Shown: positions 36,606 to 46,023, numbered from the stretch's first letter. The stretch is 64,000 nucleotides of DNA from Bryopsis sp. KO-2023 (GCA_030272585.1 BSYQ01000006.1:3559001-3623000), one strand, 5' to 3'. Notes: generated from the letters alone by a model not told the origin. Translations and numbers: made by a program.

Positions 36606-36620
36606 TGGTTTCGGAGCTGG
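36606..36620 (+). other. primer-binding site of element 1
   Basis: TGGTTTCGGAGCTGG starts exactly at the LTR edge. It matches the usual initiator-methionine tRNA site TGGTATCAGAGC at 10 of 12 positions. The final A of the LTR and the TG of this site together form an ATG (36605), the likely original start of the polyprotein. Confidence 0.7.
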
Positions 36621-36632
36621 TGTTATCACTGC

Positions 36633-37098
36633 CAGAGATAGGACTTTCCGGTTACGGTACCGTAAACCGTACCGTAACCCCACTCCGGTCACTTACGGTT
36701 ACGGTAGTTACGGTCCGGACCGGAGTGGTTTTCGTGCTCGGAACCGGACCACCGTACCACTCCGTACTGCTCCGGTACCGGACCGTACCGACCGTAACCA
36801 CCGTACCAACCGTAAACCGTAAATAGTAACCCCCGCAGGGTCCCGAGAACCCAAAGGAACCCAAGGGGATTCGAACCCACGACCTCACAGACTACAGCCT
36901 AACGCTTTAGCACTGAACCACACTACTTCACGATGATTTAGGGGCTACCGTAGCTATACCGTACCTGTTCCGTACCGTAAAAACAACATATTACTCCGGT
37001 TACGGTACGGAGTTACGGCCGTAATACGGAACCGTAACTCGACCGTAACCGGACCGGACCGTAGCCGGACCAGAATTTTGGCCCAAGTCCTATCTCTG
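36633..37098. mobile_element. hAT-like MITE, copy 2 (466 bp), inside element 1
   Basis: It has the same perfect 14-bp terminal inverted repeats as copy 1 and an 8-bp target duplication, ATCACTGC, at 36625-36632 and 37099-37106. The interior again has CCGTAAC- and CCGGACC-type blocks but adds a tRNA-derived segment in the middle. It sits just 27 bases behind the LTR of element 1, so it inserted after, or travels within, that retrotransposon. Element plus duplicated site is 474 bp, a multiple of three, so the downstream polyprotein frame is unshifted; but stop codons inside the MITE (for example TAG at 36824) break it. Confidence 0.9.
36858..36930 (-). repeat. tRNA-derived segment in MITE copy 2
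   Basis: On the minus strand a B-box-like GGTTCGAATCC (36867-36877) and an A-box-like TGGTTCAGTGCTAAAGC (36904-36920) are spaced as in tRNA genes. The T-arm is plausible but I cannot confirm a full cloverleaf or anticodon. It is probably a tRNA relic or SINE head captured by the MITE, not a working tRNA gene. Internal pol III promoter boxes could still drive transcription. Confidence 0.6.
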
Positions 37099-37099
37099 A

Positions 37100-40000
37100 T
37101 CACTGCTTCTGATATCCGCCTTAGGCCAAGCCTCGGCGTATCCCCTTGTATGGAAAACACCCGCTGTTTCTGAAAAAGTCACAGCCATTCAGAAACTGGT
37201 TGAGGAATATGAGAGCCTGGGTCACGAGACAAAAGAAGATAAGGAAAAGGTCTCGCTTATACTAGAAGCGGCCCAGAGTTTAGTTTGGGAACGTCGGAGA
37301 CGAAGAGCACGAAAGGAGGAACCTCCGTTATTTTCACTTGAATTTCTACAGACGGTGGAAAAAATACGGTTGTTGACAGCTCGGCTGAAGCATAGATCAG
37401 CAGACTTGGGTTTACTCGGCTTGGGACTTACAACCAGTATGCTGGCGTCTTACTCCCTGAAAGTGGCGAAAGTGCTGTGGAGAACCTTGTCGGACTGGCG
37501 AAACAAACGCTCACCTAGCGTGTGGGCGGCGGAACATAAGCATGGAGGAAAAGACTTTCGAGCGAAAGGAGGAAACCGACGTGGGCTAAGTCAGGAAGAC
37601 ATGGAGCTAGTGCGCCGACTTTGCACCCTCCTCAACACGACTACACCACCGGTTTCGTCTGCTGAGATGAGTTCCCAAGAGGAATCGAACCCCAACACAG
37701 CCAACGGGAACAGCGGACCCATTACCTACAAGCAACTCCGCGTAAGAATAAGGCTTGGGGAGGATCCTAAGCTTCACGACGTACTCGTCGACTCAGGGTC
37801 GACTGTGAACGTGTTACCTTTGGCCTACGCTAAGCGGAATGGTCTTGGAATCCAGCCGTCAACGCTTTCCGAGTTGTCTGGGTTCAATGGAGCGAAAGAA
37901 AAAGTCGTCGGCGTAATACCCATGGCGATAGCAGTTGGTCCTTGGGAAAGTAGAGAGTCCTTTGTCGTTGCTGCTTCAGCCCGTCAGATAATACTGGGTA
38001 TGCCTTTCCTGAGCCATAGGCAATTGAGCGTGGATTGTTTAAAAGAGTGCTTACGAAGTGTGGACGGAAAAACGGTGGCTTGTCACGTGGTCACTCACCC
38101 AGCGGCAAGTGCACCACCCATCGCCGAAGCTGATCTGCCTTTCCCGGCCCTTTACCCACCTGTTGTGGAACCTCCTCAAGCTGAACACTTTGGAAGTGGA
38201 GGCGAGGTATCGGCTGTTACGCTGTGTGATGACGAGTGTGATGGAGAAGGAGACGGAGACAGAGACGGAGACAGCACACAGACGTCTGGCCAGGTCGCAG
38301 AGGAGGCCATGGGATCTACTGTTTCGACTAACCCTCCCGATTCTGACCCCTCTTCCTCTATTTCTGTCAATACTCCTATGACCGAAAACAAACTAGATGT
38401 TCCACTCGAAGAGCTGGCATTGGTACAGGAGCCAGCGGAACAAGAAGTCCCACCGCAGGATATGGAGAAAGAGATCACGAGGGTGGAACAGGAGGTCACG
38501 GCAGCAGAAGTCAAGTCCAAGGAGATCACGAAGTCGGAACAGGAGACCATGGCGAAAGGAGTTGCGAAGTCAGAAGGGGAACCTGCAGGAGACACCACCA
38601 ATCTCTCTCGATCCCAGCCACTGGTCACTGTGTACACGGCAGCAAACAAACGAAGCCAAGCCAAACGACTTCGCATTTATCAAGGGCGAATATACATACC
38701 TTTGGGAGGCTCGGTTGTCCTGGGGCCTCGGATGTCAAAGACGATCATTCCTCCTTTCCGTATCACAGGAGAAGGAATCTGCGGGGTGGTACCTATAGGG
38801 CAGATCATACATGTGTTTCACACAATCACTTTGGGAGGTAATGGAGCAGTCAGAATACAAGTACACAATATGAGCACTGAGAGTCGTATGCTGACGGGCA
38901 AACTTTGCTTAGCTGCAGTAATTCTGAGGAAAGATACAAAGGTGACATGGATCAGTGAGCGGAGTTTGTCTATGGTTGAGCATCAGTTGGCTCACCCCAC
39001 TCCTCGGGATACGAAACAAAATGAGTGGGATGAACCTATTTCGGACTTGGAAAAGGAATGTTTCGAAGGGGAAGGTGGATGTAAAAGTGCATTGGATTAT
39101 GGGATAGTTTCAGCACCACCACTTACCCACAGCTCATCAGCTCCCTCTGAGATGAATCCTCATTCAGATCTTGGCTCCTCCTCTCATGCACGATTGCTTG
39201 GGTCATGCCTGGATACAGGATGTCGGGCAGCTACACCAGCTCTTCTTGCAATCTTGGAATGCACACCTGACTCATCAAAGGATACACATGGAGCAACAAG
39301 GTCAAAAGATGATATTACTACCCATCAGCCACTGGTTCATGTGCTGGCATACGAAATGGAATCACATCAGAATACAGGAAGAACTGTTTCAGGAGAATCA
39401 GTTGGAGCATTTCAAGGAACCTATGGATTATCGGAATTCACCTTCCAGGGGGTTCCCTCTCCTCCTTCAGCTCCAACAAGTCCCTACATGGATGGCAGTT
39501 TACAGCCCTCTCTGGGGACCTCTTCTGAAACCACTAGATTCTTTTCTGGAAAGGGAGCATCAGAAGTATCTTCTGCAGCTCCTGGAGATTCGACAGGAAG
39601 TTCTGGATTATCGGAATTTACCTTCCAGGGAATTCCCTCTCCTCCTTCAGCTCCAACCACTCCTCACATGGATGGCAGTTCACAGCCTTCTCTGGGGATC
39701 TTTCCTGAAAACTTTTGGGACAGTTCTGGAAGGGAACCACAGAAAGACCTTTCTGCAGATCCTGTTGGACAACCTCAACATGCACAGGCAACCTTTCTGG
39801 GAGGACATGAAGGGAGCTCGAGGGCACACCTGAATATACCTGCAGTTCCACCTCCAACTCCAGTAGCTGCTCAGCTCCCCTTGCGAATGGAGAAGGACAC
39901 CTGTGGACAGACAAAGGAACAGTTGAGAACCGGGAACACACTGGACAAAACAGAACACACAAACGAAGTGAACTCCCCTGAGGATGCTTCCCTGCTCCAG

Positions 40001-42397
40001 CACTGGACTTCAAGGTTTCCTGACGTCTTCACTGACGACCTACAGCACATCCCACAAAACAAATGGAGCAAACGACTTCGCATATGTCACAGGGAAATAA
40101 ACTGGAGAGTACCTATGCATAGAATCCCTTTATCGTCGACAGGACGACGATACCACCCTACTGGCATCGAGAAACACGAAATTGCTGAGTTCATGGGAAA
40201 CCTGGAGCGAAAAGGAGTGGTGGAGCCTCTTTTACCTGGACAGCGCGCCCATTTCTCCCCCGTTCTTTTCTTGAGGAAACCGTCGAGGAAACTCCGCAAG
40301 ACAGTCGACTTCAGGACGCTCAATGGCTATTCTCCTCCCTGGGGTTCGTCATCTTTGAATGTGCGTTCGGTGGTGGACTCCATCCCTGCGGAATGGACGA
40401 CGTTCTCTGTCCTCGACCTCTCTGACGGTTTCTTCCAATTGGAAGTATGTCCCTCCCTTCGGCCACTCTTTGGCTTCGAAACGGACGTTGGACGCTATTG
40501 GTACCTCCGTCTTCCTCAGGGGTGGAGTTCATCACCAGGACTGTTCCACGAACGCGTGAAGTCCGTTTTGGAGGGGAAGGCTGCTCGGAATTTCGTCGAC
40601 GATATCCTAGTAGGGGGGAGAAACCGCGCTGAGCATGACCTCCACCTTCGTCAAGTCCTGGAGCGCCTTCGCGAGGTTGGGTGGTGTGTCAATCCCTCCA
40701 AGGCTCAAATCGCTCGCTCGGAAGTCCAGTTCCTTGGCTACACGCTGGGACCTGAAGGCATCTCGTTAAAACACTTTCTGGAGCAACAGCGAAAAAACCT
40801 ACCTCCTATACGCTCTCCCAGCGATCTTCGGAAAGTCCTAGGGCTCTTCAATGTCACACGCGGAGTGTGCCCAGGCTACAGCGCTTATGTGGAGCCCCTG
40901 CAAGCACAGCCACCAAACACTTTTGGAGAAACGTTGGACCAACTGGCGAAAGAAGCATGGACGAAAATTCTGGAGAACAACATATCACTTACGAGGGAAG
41001 AAGCCTCCACTTTCCACCTCCAAGTGGATTGGTCGGGAACTGGACGAGGCTACGTGCCCTTCTCGGGATCGCCAGAACAAGGAAGGGTTGTCGCGCTCAA
41101 CTCCCAGCGGCTCACGGGCGTTCCTCCGTCCAGCTTTTTAGGCGAGCTCCAATGCCTCGCTTGGTCCCTGCGCGATGTCATGCCCTTGGTTGGAGCACGA
41201 CCTATCGTGGTATACACCGATTCCCAAAGTGCTTACCACCGCTTACGCAACCCACCTGGGCCAGACCTCATGTCGGACCTCCGTGCTGCTCGCCTTGTCG
41301 CTTGGATCTGGTCACACTTCCCTTCTCCTGGACGCATGCGAGTGGAGTTTCTGGCAGGAGAAAGCAACCCCTGGGCCGACCAACTATCGCGGTGGTTCGC
41401 AAAGGATGACGTCCCCGTCGTCAGTCCAATCCAGGTGACGCCATCTCGTTCCGCACTGAAAGCTCTTCACTCAGACAGACATTGGAAGTCCTCGAAGCTC
41501 CAGTGGCAATGCCACCAAATGGGCTGGGACGTCAGCCTGTCGGAGATACACGAAGTCGTCAAAAGCTGCGACACTTGCCAACACTTCACATCACCGAAGG
41601 AAAAAGAGACTTTAGGTTCTCCGACGAACCCAAAGAGGCCCGGCGAAAGTCTCAACATTGATTTAATAGGGCCACTCCCTGTCGACTCAAAGGGAAACAG
41701 ATACATCTTTTGTCTGGTCGACGGACTTACTCGCCTTGGATTTGCTATTCCGCTGAAGAAGTCGTCAACCCAAGCCATCCTCGCCACTCTGGACATCTGG
41801 CTCAAGGCAGCTCCCACTCCAAACACGATCCTCACCGACGGTGCCAGCTACTTCCAGGCATCCGCGGTCTCCAACTGGGCCCACCGCCGCGGAATACGGT
41901 TAGATCGCGTCCCTGCACACCACCACAGAGCAAACGGATTGATAGAGCGTTTTAACCGAACGTTACTGGATCGTCTGAGAGTACTTCAGTTTGACCTTGG
42001 AGGAGAATGGAGTAATCACATCAACAGAGCCTTGGAACAGATCAACAACATGATGCACGACACGACCAAATACTCGCCTGCTGCGCTGTGGCGCGCGGGA
42101 GAGGATGCATGGGCTGAAGCTTTGGATCGGACAGCAAAAAGGAGAGCACAGATCAACGCACGACGACCAGCTCCCAATCGTCATTTTCACTATGTGGGAG
42201 AAGAAGTCCTAATCCTGGATTACGATCGTCTGTCGCGCGAATTGGGAAAACTGGAGCCGATTTGGAAGGGACCTTACAGAATCATTACTCACATTTCTGG
42301 CAGAAGGTTCAAGGTAGCTCCAGTCACGAGGGAAGTTAAAAAGGGACGCAAGCCTTACTTAATACTTCATGCCAACCAGATGAAGCATTATTACTAG
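37100..42397 (+). CDS. element 1 polyprotein (protease, RT, RNase H, integrase)
   Basis: One frame is open from the MITE edge to the stop at 42397. The first part (37.1-37.6 kb) is basic and helical, with an Arg cluster at about 37.29-37.31 kb and a hydrophobic segment at about 37.42 kb. No CCHC zinc knuckle is visible. Protease: LVDSGSTVN at 37.79 kb. A segment at 38.66-38.95 kb has a beta-rich, dUTPase-like pattern. A Ser/Pro-rich spacer contains a tandem repeat (39.42-39.71 kb). Reverse transcriptase 40.1-40.75 kb with LPQGWSSSP and the catalytic FVDD near 40.59 kb. RNase H with VDWSG and YTDSQSAY. Integrase with CDTC zinc residues and a D-D-E core (NIDLIGPL, LTDGASYF, GLIERFNR). No natural ATG remains at the beginning; the likely original start (36605) is separated by MITE copy 2. 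The body of the frame has no stop or frameshift. Confidence 0.85.
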   Translation, partial: SLLLISALGQASAYPLVWKTPAVSEKVTAIQKLVEEYESLGHETKEDKEKVSLILEAAQSLVWERRRRRARKEEPPLFSLEFLQTVEKIRLLTARLKHRSADLGLLGLGLTTSMLASYSLKVAKVLWRTLSDWRNKRSPSVWAAEHKHGGKDFRAKGGNRRGLSQEDMELVRRLCTLLNTTTPPVSSAEMSSQEESNPNTANGNSGPITYKQLRVRIRLGEDPKLHDVLVDSGSTVNVLPLAYAKRNGLGIQPSTLSELSGFNGAKEKVVGVIPMAIAVGPWESRESFVVAASARQIILGMPFLSHRQLSVDCLKECLRSVDGKTVACHVVTHPAASAPPIAEADLPFPALYPPVVEPPQAEHFGSGGEVSAVTLCDDECDGEGDGDRDGDSTQTSGQVAEEAMGSTVSTNPPDSDPSSSISVNTPMTENKLDVPLEELALVQEPAEQEVPPQDMEKEITRVEQEVTAAEVKSKEITKSEQETMAKGVAKSEGEPAGDTTNLSRSQPLVTVYTAANKRSQAKRLRIYQGRIYIPLGGSVVLGPRMSKTIIPPFRITGEGICGVVPIGQIIHVFHTITLGGNGAVRIQVHNMSTESRMLTGKLCLAAVILRKDTKVTWISERSLSMVEHQLAHPTPRDTKQNEWDEPISDLEKECFEGEGGCKSALDYGIVSAPPLTHSSSAPSEMNPHSDLGSSSHARLLGSCLDTGCRAATPALLAILECTPDSSKDTHGATRSKDDITTHQPLVHVLAYEMESHQNTGRTVSGESVGAFQGTYGLSEFTFQGVPSPPSAPTSPYMDGSLQPSLGTSSETTRFFSGKGASEVSSAAPGDSTGSSGLSEFTFQGIPSPPSAPTTPHMDGSSQPSLGIFPENFWDSSGREPQKDLSADPVGQPQHAQATFLGGHEGSSRAHLNIPAVPPPTPVAAQLPLRMEKDTCGQTKEQLRTGNTLDKTEHTNEVNSPEDASLLQHWTSRFPDVFTDDLQHIPQNKWSKRLRICHREINWRVPMHRIPLSSTGRRYHPTGIEKHEIAEFMGNLERKGVVEPLLPGQRAHFSPVLFLRKPSRKLRKTVDFRTLNGYSPPWGSSSLNVRSVVDSIPAEWTTFSVLDLSDGFFQLEVCPSLRPLFGFETDVGRYWYLRLPQGWSSSPGLFHERVKSVLEGKAARNFVDDILVGGRNRAEHDLHLRQVLERLREVGWCVNPSKAQIARSEVQFLGYTLGPEGISLKHFLEQQRKNLPPIRSPSDLRKVLGLFNVTRGVCPGYSAYVEPLQAQPPNTFGETLDQLAKEAWTKILENNISLTREEASTFHLQVDWSGTGRGYVPFSGSPEQGRVVALNSQRLTGVPPSSFLGELQCLAWSLRDVMPLVGARPIVVYTDSQSAYHRLRNPPGPDLMSDLRAARLVAWIWSHFPSPGRMRVEFLAGESNPWADQLSRWFAKDDVPVVSPIQVTPSRSALKALHSDRHWKSSKLQWQCHQMGWDVSLSEIHEVVKSCDTCQHFTSPKEKETLGSPTNPKRPGESLNIDLIGPLPVDSKGNRYIFCLVDGLTRLGFAIPLKKSSTQAILATLDIWLKAAPTPNTILTDGASYFQASAVSNWAHRRGIRLDRVPAHHHRANGLIERFNRTLLDRLRVLQFDLGGEWSNHINRALEQINNMMHDTTKYSPAALWRAGEDAWAEALDRTAKRRAQINARRPAPNRHFHYVGEEVLILDYDRLSRELGKLEPIWKGPYRIITHISGRRFKVAPVTREVKKGRKPYLILHANQMKHYY
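39421..39715 (+). repeat. direct repeat within element 1 polyprotein
   Basis: Two copies of a segment of about 110 bp, spaced 183 bp apart (from about 39421 and 39604), encode a similar Ser/Pro-rich stretch (GLSEFTFQG.PSPPSAPT). It keeps the frame, so it is an in-frame internal duplication in the spacer between protease and reverse transcriptase. Confidence 0.85.
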
Positions 42398-42479
42398 ACT
42401 TTGAGGGATCTCTTTTTTTACTAATTTATTTCTCTTTGCGAAATTTCGTTATATCGGAGTTTTTCTGCGCGGTGAAGCG

Positions 42480-42650
42480 TGTTGGGAATTGGATTTCAGA
42501 GTAGCCTTAATTTCTGTAGATGTGAACTAAATTAGTTGATGAGAGGAGAGATCTTGAAGTATAAGTTTGGAAAGTAGGATTGTGTCCGTGAACAATTTTC
42601 TGTAAGAAAAACACTTGTTCGAAACAAGGCTAAGGTTTGCGATATTAACA
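42480..42650 (+). repeat. 3' LTR of element 1
   Basis: A 171-bp repeat that looks identical to the 5' LTR, followed by the target duplication AAAG. Confidence 0.92.
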
Positions 42651-42810
42651 AAAGATAATTTTGGGGCCACGAAAGGGCCACAACAAGGTGAACTAGTCAA
42701 ATTAGGACCACTTCTGGGCTGGCGAAATTGAAAAAAAATACGCTGTTGAGCATCCTTTACATAGGCCAACAATGTTCTTTTTTGTTGGACCATCGACGGC
42801 CGAATCTCAC

Positions 42811-42870
42811 TGCGATCGCGGTCAGGTCCCTCATACACACTGCGATTGCGGTCAGGTCCCTCATACACAC
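42811..42870. repeat. 30-bp tandem duplication
   Basis: Two adjacent 30-bp units (42811-42840 and 42841-42870) containing GCGGTCAGGTCCCTCATACA differ at one position. This is a simple tandem duplication, about 55 bases before the CACTA-like end. Confidence 0.85.
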
Positions 42871-42925
42871 TGCGCCCGAATCGCCGCCAGCTGCAACTGC
42901 GACGGCTCGAGCGAAAGCTTCTGTA

Positions 42926-43170
42926 CACTATAGGAAAAAGTGGTATGTGCGGCGTTCTCCCATATGCCGCACAGGTTTCTGTTCACCCCGCACACACCAG
43001 AAATAACGTCGTCCCTGTTTTGGGCCATTGTGTGCGGCGTTACGGGTAAACCCGCACAGGCGTTGACGTCTTTTCCAGAGTAGAACCCCGTGCAGAGCAC
43101 TGGAACCACCGCACACTGTGCGGCAGTTTGTAAAAGGCAAAAGGCTGCACAGACGGAAGCCACACTATGC
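42926..43170 (+). mobile_element. CACTA-like transposon end with subterminal repeats
   Basis: CACTATAGGAAAAAGTGG at 42926 closely resembles the terminal repeat of plant CACTA transposons (CACTACAAGAAAA type). The next 240 bases carry repeated TGTGCGG and CCGCACA motifs in both orientations, including the near palindrome CCGCACACTGTGCGG at 43109-43123. This is how subterminal transposase-binding arrays look. I find no matching inverted end downstream within the window, so this is a single, probably truncated terminus. The right boundary is approximate. Confidence 0.45.
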
Positions 43171-44327
43171 GCATAGAGGCTTTGGTGGCCGGTGTTGATG
43201 CCCCTGCCGGAATTGCTGAACTTGAAAAAAGAAGTATTTACCAGGGAAATGGGCCGCGGGAGCCTGTTTCATTTTACTGAACCCCACGAAAAAAGGCCAA
43301 AAAGAAAACAAAAACAAGAAAAGCAAAGTTTTTCCCCTTCACATCAAGAAATCTGCCTCGAGTTTTGTGGTCGAGTAGTGGCGAGAATGGATGGGATCAC
43401 CCAAGTATTTATCGATCTTTGGAGCCTTCTTTTATCGTGCTTGCTTTTGTCAAACGACATGTCATAGTGATATTGTGCCTGGCGGCGCCGATTTTGGCGT
43501 TGGAACTGCCGGAACCGGTTGCATGCCCTTGTGAGGGTAAATCCATCGACTTGGGCGAAGTGTGGTGAAGAGTGATTCCATGTATTTTTTTCTTTTTTCA
43601 TAAATCTATGGCGGAGTCATGGGTGATTTGGAAACATTCTTGTCTTTTTTAAAAAACATAAAAAATTTTATGTTTCTATCTTGCTCCTGAATGGGGAGGT
43701 GGAAGCAGAAATCATACCACACTGAGTTCCGCCCGCCTATCGTGCAGTGGTGGTGGGGGGTTCAGATCAACAACCCAATGCTGCTTATTTTTGCTAAGCA
43801 ATACACATAATACACATTGGTCACATTTGATTTTTACTGATCATTGTAATAGGAGAATGTCTCTCCTACACAATGTAATTTGATGTTTGTTTGTTTTTGC
43901 TAAGTTCTTGCTAAGTTTTTCCACCTATGCCAGGCAATATCCAAATTCATATTGGCACATGTCAGCTAATGCATTAGCTGACCGGTTTGCCTTCCTCAAT
44001 GCTTTCATGAGGATTTGAGACGGCTGAGCAAAGGTTTTCAACAACACTTCGTCACCACAAGTCGTTCTGAGCTAGCTATAGGTGAGGAAACTCTGCTTGC
44101 CAAACCAACCCCTCCAAGTACTGTATGAAAGCCTTGAGCAGCAACCTTAAGCTTGTGACAGCAGCAACCTGCTGATTGCTTTTCTTGCCTAGACTTTTTC
44201 CAACAGCTGGATGATTTTTATTCACTTTTTTCAGTTTTCTCATGGACTAACCATTCCATGACTAATATTCTCATGATTACCTGATGCATGTAGCCCCTTG
44301 AAACATGTGTTGTGTGAATTACTTCAG
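43171..44327. other. no recognised gene
   Basis: I see no convincing coding region in this stretch. It is AT-rich, with short frames only. It could be intron upstream of the exon at 44328 or intergenic DNA. Confidence 0.5.
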
Positions 44328-44552
44328 GTGCTCCTGCATCCAGGGTGCGATGTTGCTGACATGATCGAGGTGGTAGCTGTGGTGAATCAATTGACCAACA
44401 GATTCACAAACTCACTGGAAGAGCTGATGGAGAGAGTCCTGCCTGTGTTGGTGGCCCAGATTCAGTCTTGTGCAGTGTCTTCCAAGTTGGATGGAGTGGT
44501 TCTGAAACTTCCTGAGGCGATGTTGAAGGTCATTTTATCGGCCTTGATAGAG
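44328..44552 (+). CDS. isolated exon, exportin-T-like (PAUSED/XPOT)
   Basis: A 75-codon open stretch is bounded by an acceptor (ACTTCAG) and a plausible donor (GAG/GTGTGA). It encodes a helical segment with the pattern IEVVAVVNQLTNRFTNSLEE followed by a VLPVLVAQI helix. This resembles the part of exportin-T (a HEAT-type nuclear tRNA exporter) where plant sequences have a 'LLNQL..KF..S....LEEVFP' pattern. The match is from memory of the family and moderate. No neighbouring exon was found on either side within several kb, so it is either one exon of a gene with very long, transposon-filled introns or a stranded fragment. Confidence 0.35.
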
Positions 44553-45859
44553 GTGTGAAACCTTAATTTCTGGGGATTGCAGTGAATGCACTGGTCTTTT
44601 CCGAGTGCTTTGAAATCACAGCGATGTAATGGGCCCTGCCGTTAGAAAAAGCTGCATCCAAGTTCTTCTGGAGCTTGCGGATGGCTGGGCAGATCGCAGG
44701 CTGAAGTGGTTTGTGATGGAAATAATCGGTGGAGATGTGTGCATTCAAGGAATTTTTTGAGGGGGGTCTGGACCCCAAGGATGCAGCAACAGTGGCTTTC
44801 CTGACGAGGACTGTAAACACATGTTGCATTGAATAGATCTTGGGGATGGTAGATTCTAGAATGAATTTGACAGGTGAAGGGGGTTGTGTAAAGACCTGTA
44901 CCTGACGGACAGTTTGTCCATCATGACGCGGTCAACTTCCCACCCTCCGCCAGTTTTTTTTTGCTGAACTGGTTTGCAAACCAATTTGAATCGAGTTTTG
45001 GTTTTTGGAAAATATTGCATCTCTCGCGTGCAAAAGGCGCTGGTCGAGTTTTCAAGGCAGTTCCAGTCATTTTCGGTTTCTTCCCGAAACAAGGCGGCAA
45101 CAACAAAGGGATCCAAGGGATCGAATGGAAATAAATCTTTGCATCTCTCGCGTGCAAAAGGCGCTGGTCGAGTTTTTTAGGCAGTTCCAATCGTTTTCGG
45201 TTTCAACAAGGCGGCAACATCAAAAAAGGGCGAGTACATGTGGGTATCTCCTTTCCATTCCATTTATCCACCACTTGAGTCTCCCATGTACGATTTTTTT
45301 TCAGAACGGGCTTCGTAGAGCCCGTCCTTTTTTTTTGTTTTTTTTAATGGGTCGGAAAACAAAAGCATGAAAAAAAAACCGACCACCCGTTTTACGAGGA
45401 TTTTTTCGTTTTCTTATTTATGACTCGGGAAACAAAATTATAAAAAAAACCGAGTACCTTATTGGGTTCCTCCTTTCCATTCAAATTAGCCACCACTCGA
45501 GCCTCCCATATAGGATTTTTTTCCCCTAACACGGCCTCCTAGAGCCTTCGAGTTCCAAGCACTCGATTTTTTTTTCTTTCCTAAACTTTTTTTTTTTTTT
45601 TTGGGCGGACAAAGGTCCACACACCAAAACCGAAAAACTTCCAACCAACGATAATGAGCATTGAAGAGAAAACGAACTTTCGAACAAAAAAGCAAACTTG
45701 AATTGAGACAAAACGTGTGCGAGTATTGAACTTTTGAAACGATTTTAACTTGAAACGAGGCGAAACGCGGATCAACGGATCAACGGATCATCGATCACAC
45801 GGATGATCGAGGAAATGCAGCGATTTGGTATTTTCGGAACAAGTGTTTTGTCACAAAAT
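44553..45859. other. non-coding region with local duplication
   Basis: No gene is supported here. It holds a direct repeat (45017-45220, listed separately), several pyrimidine tracts and short GGATCAACGGATCATCGATC-type repeats near 45770-45800. It ends at the target site of retrotransposon element 2. Confidence 0.5.
45017..45220. repeat. 124-bp-spaced direct repeat
   Basis: A segment of about 80 bases starting GCATCTCTCGCGTGCAAAAG occurs at 45017 and again at 45141, with a few substitutions and a small deletion in the second copy. This is a local tandem duplication in non-coding DNA. Confidence 0.85.
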
Positions 45860-46023
45860 TGTACGGGAGTCATGTGCATGTGTACTAGTTGGACTGGCCT
45901 GGATTGGAAGTGGTTAGAATGTCGGCGGTTAATGTGTGGGTTACTGTACCAACTGAATGGGCAGTATTAATTGGGCCACAGTGAACGATTGTTTGTAAGA
46001 TTTTCAGTGAGTCTTATCCTTCA
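45860..46023 (+). repeat. 5' LTR of element 2
   Basis: A 164-bp direct repeat of 51343-51506, TG...CA ends, no mismatch seen. Confidence 0.93.

Larger units (their letters stand above)
36435..42650 (+). mobile_element. Ty3-type LTR retrotransposon, element 1 (6.2 kb)
   Basis: A complete element with 171-bp LTRs at 36435-36605 and 42480-42650 that look identical base for base. They begin TGTTGGG and end TTAACA. A target duplication AAAG lies at 36431-36434 and 42651-42654 and may be 5 bp, since the adjoining base is ambiguous. A primer-binding site directly follows the 5' LTR. One long frame encodes protease, reverse transcriptase, RNase H and integrase in that order, which defines the Ty3/Metaviridae type. 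Identical LTRs mean a recent insertion. The purine tract before the 3' LTR is weak (GGTGAAGCG). A hAT-like MITE has since inserted at 36633-37098. Confidence 0.9.

Noticed and set aside
36858-36930. functional tRNA gene
   Set aside because: A and B boxes are recognisable but I could not form a full cloverleaf, and it lies within a mobile element.
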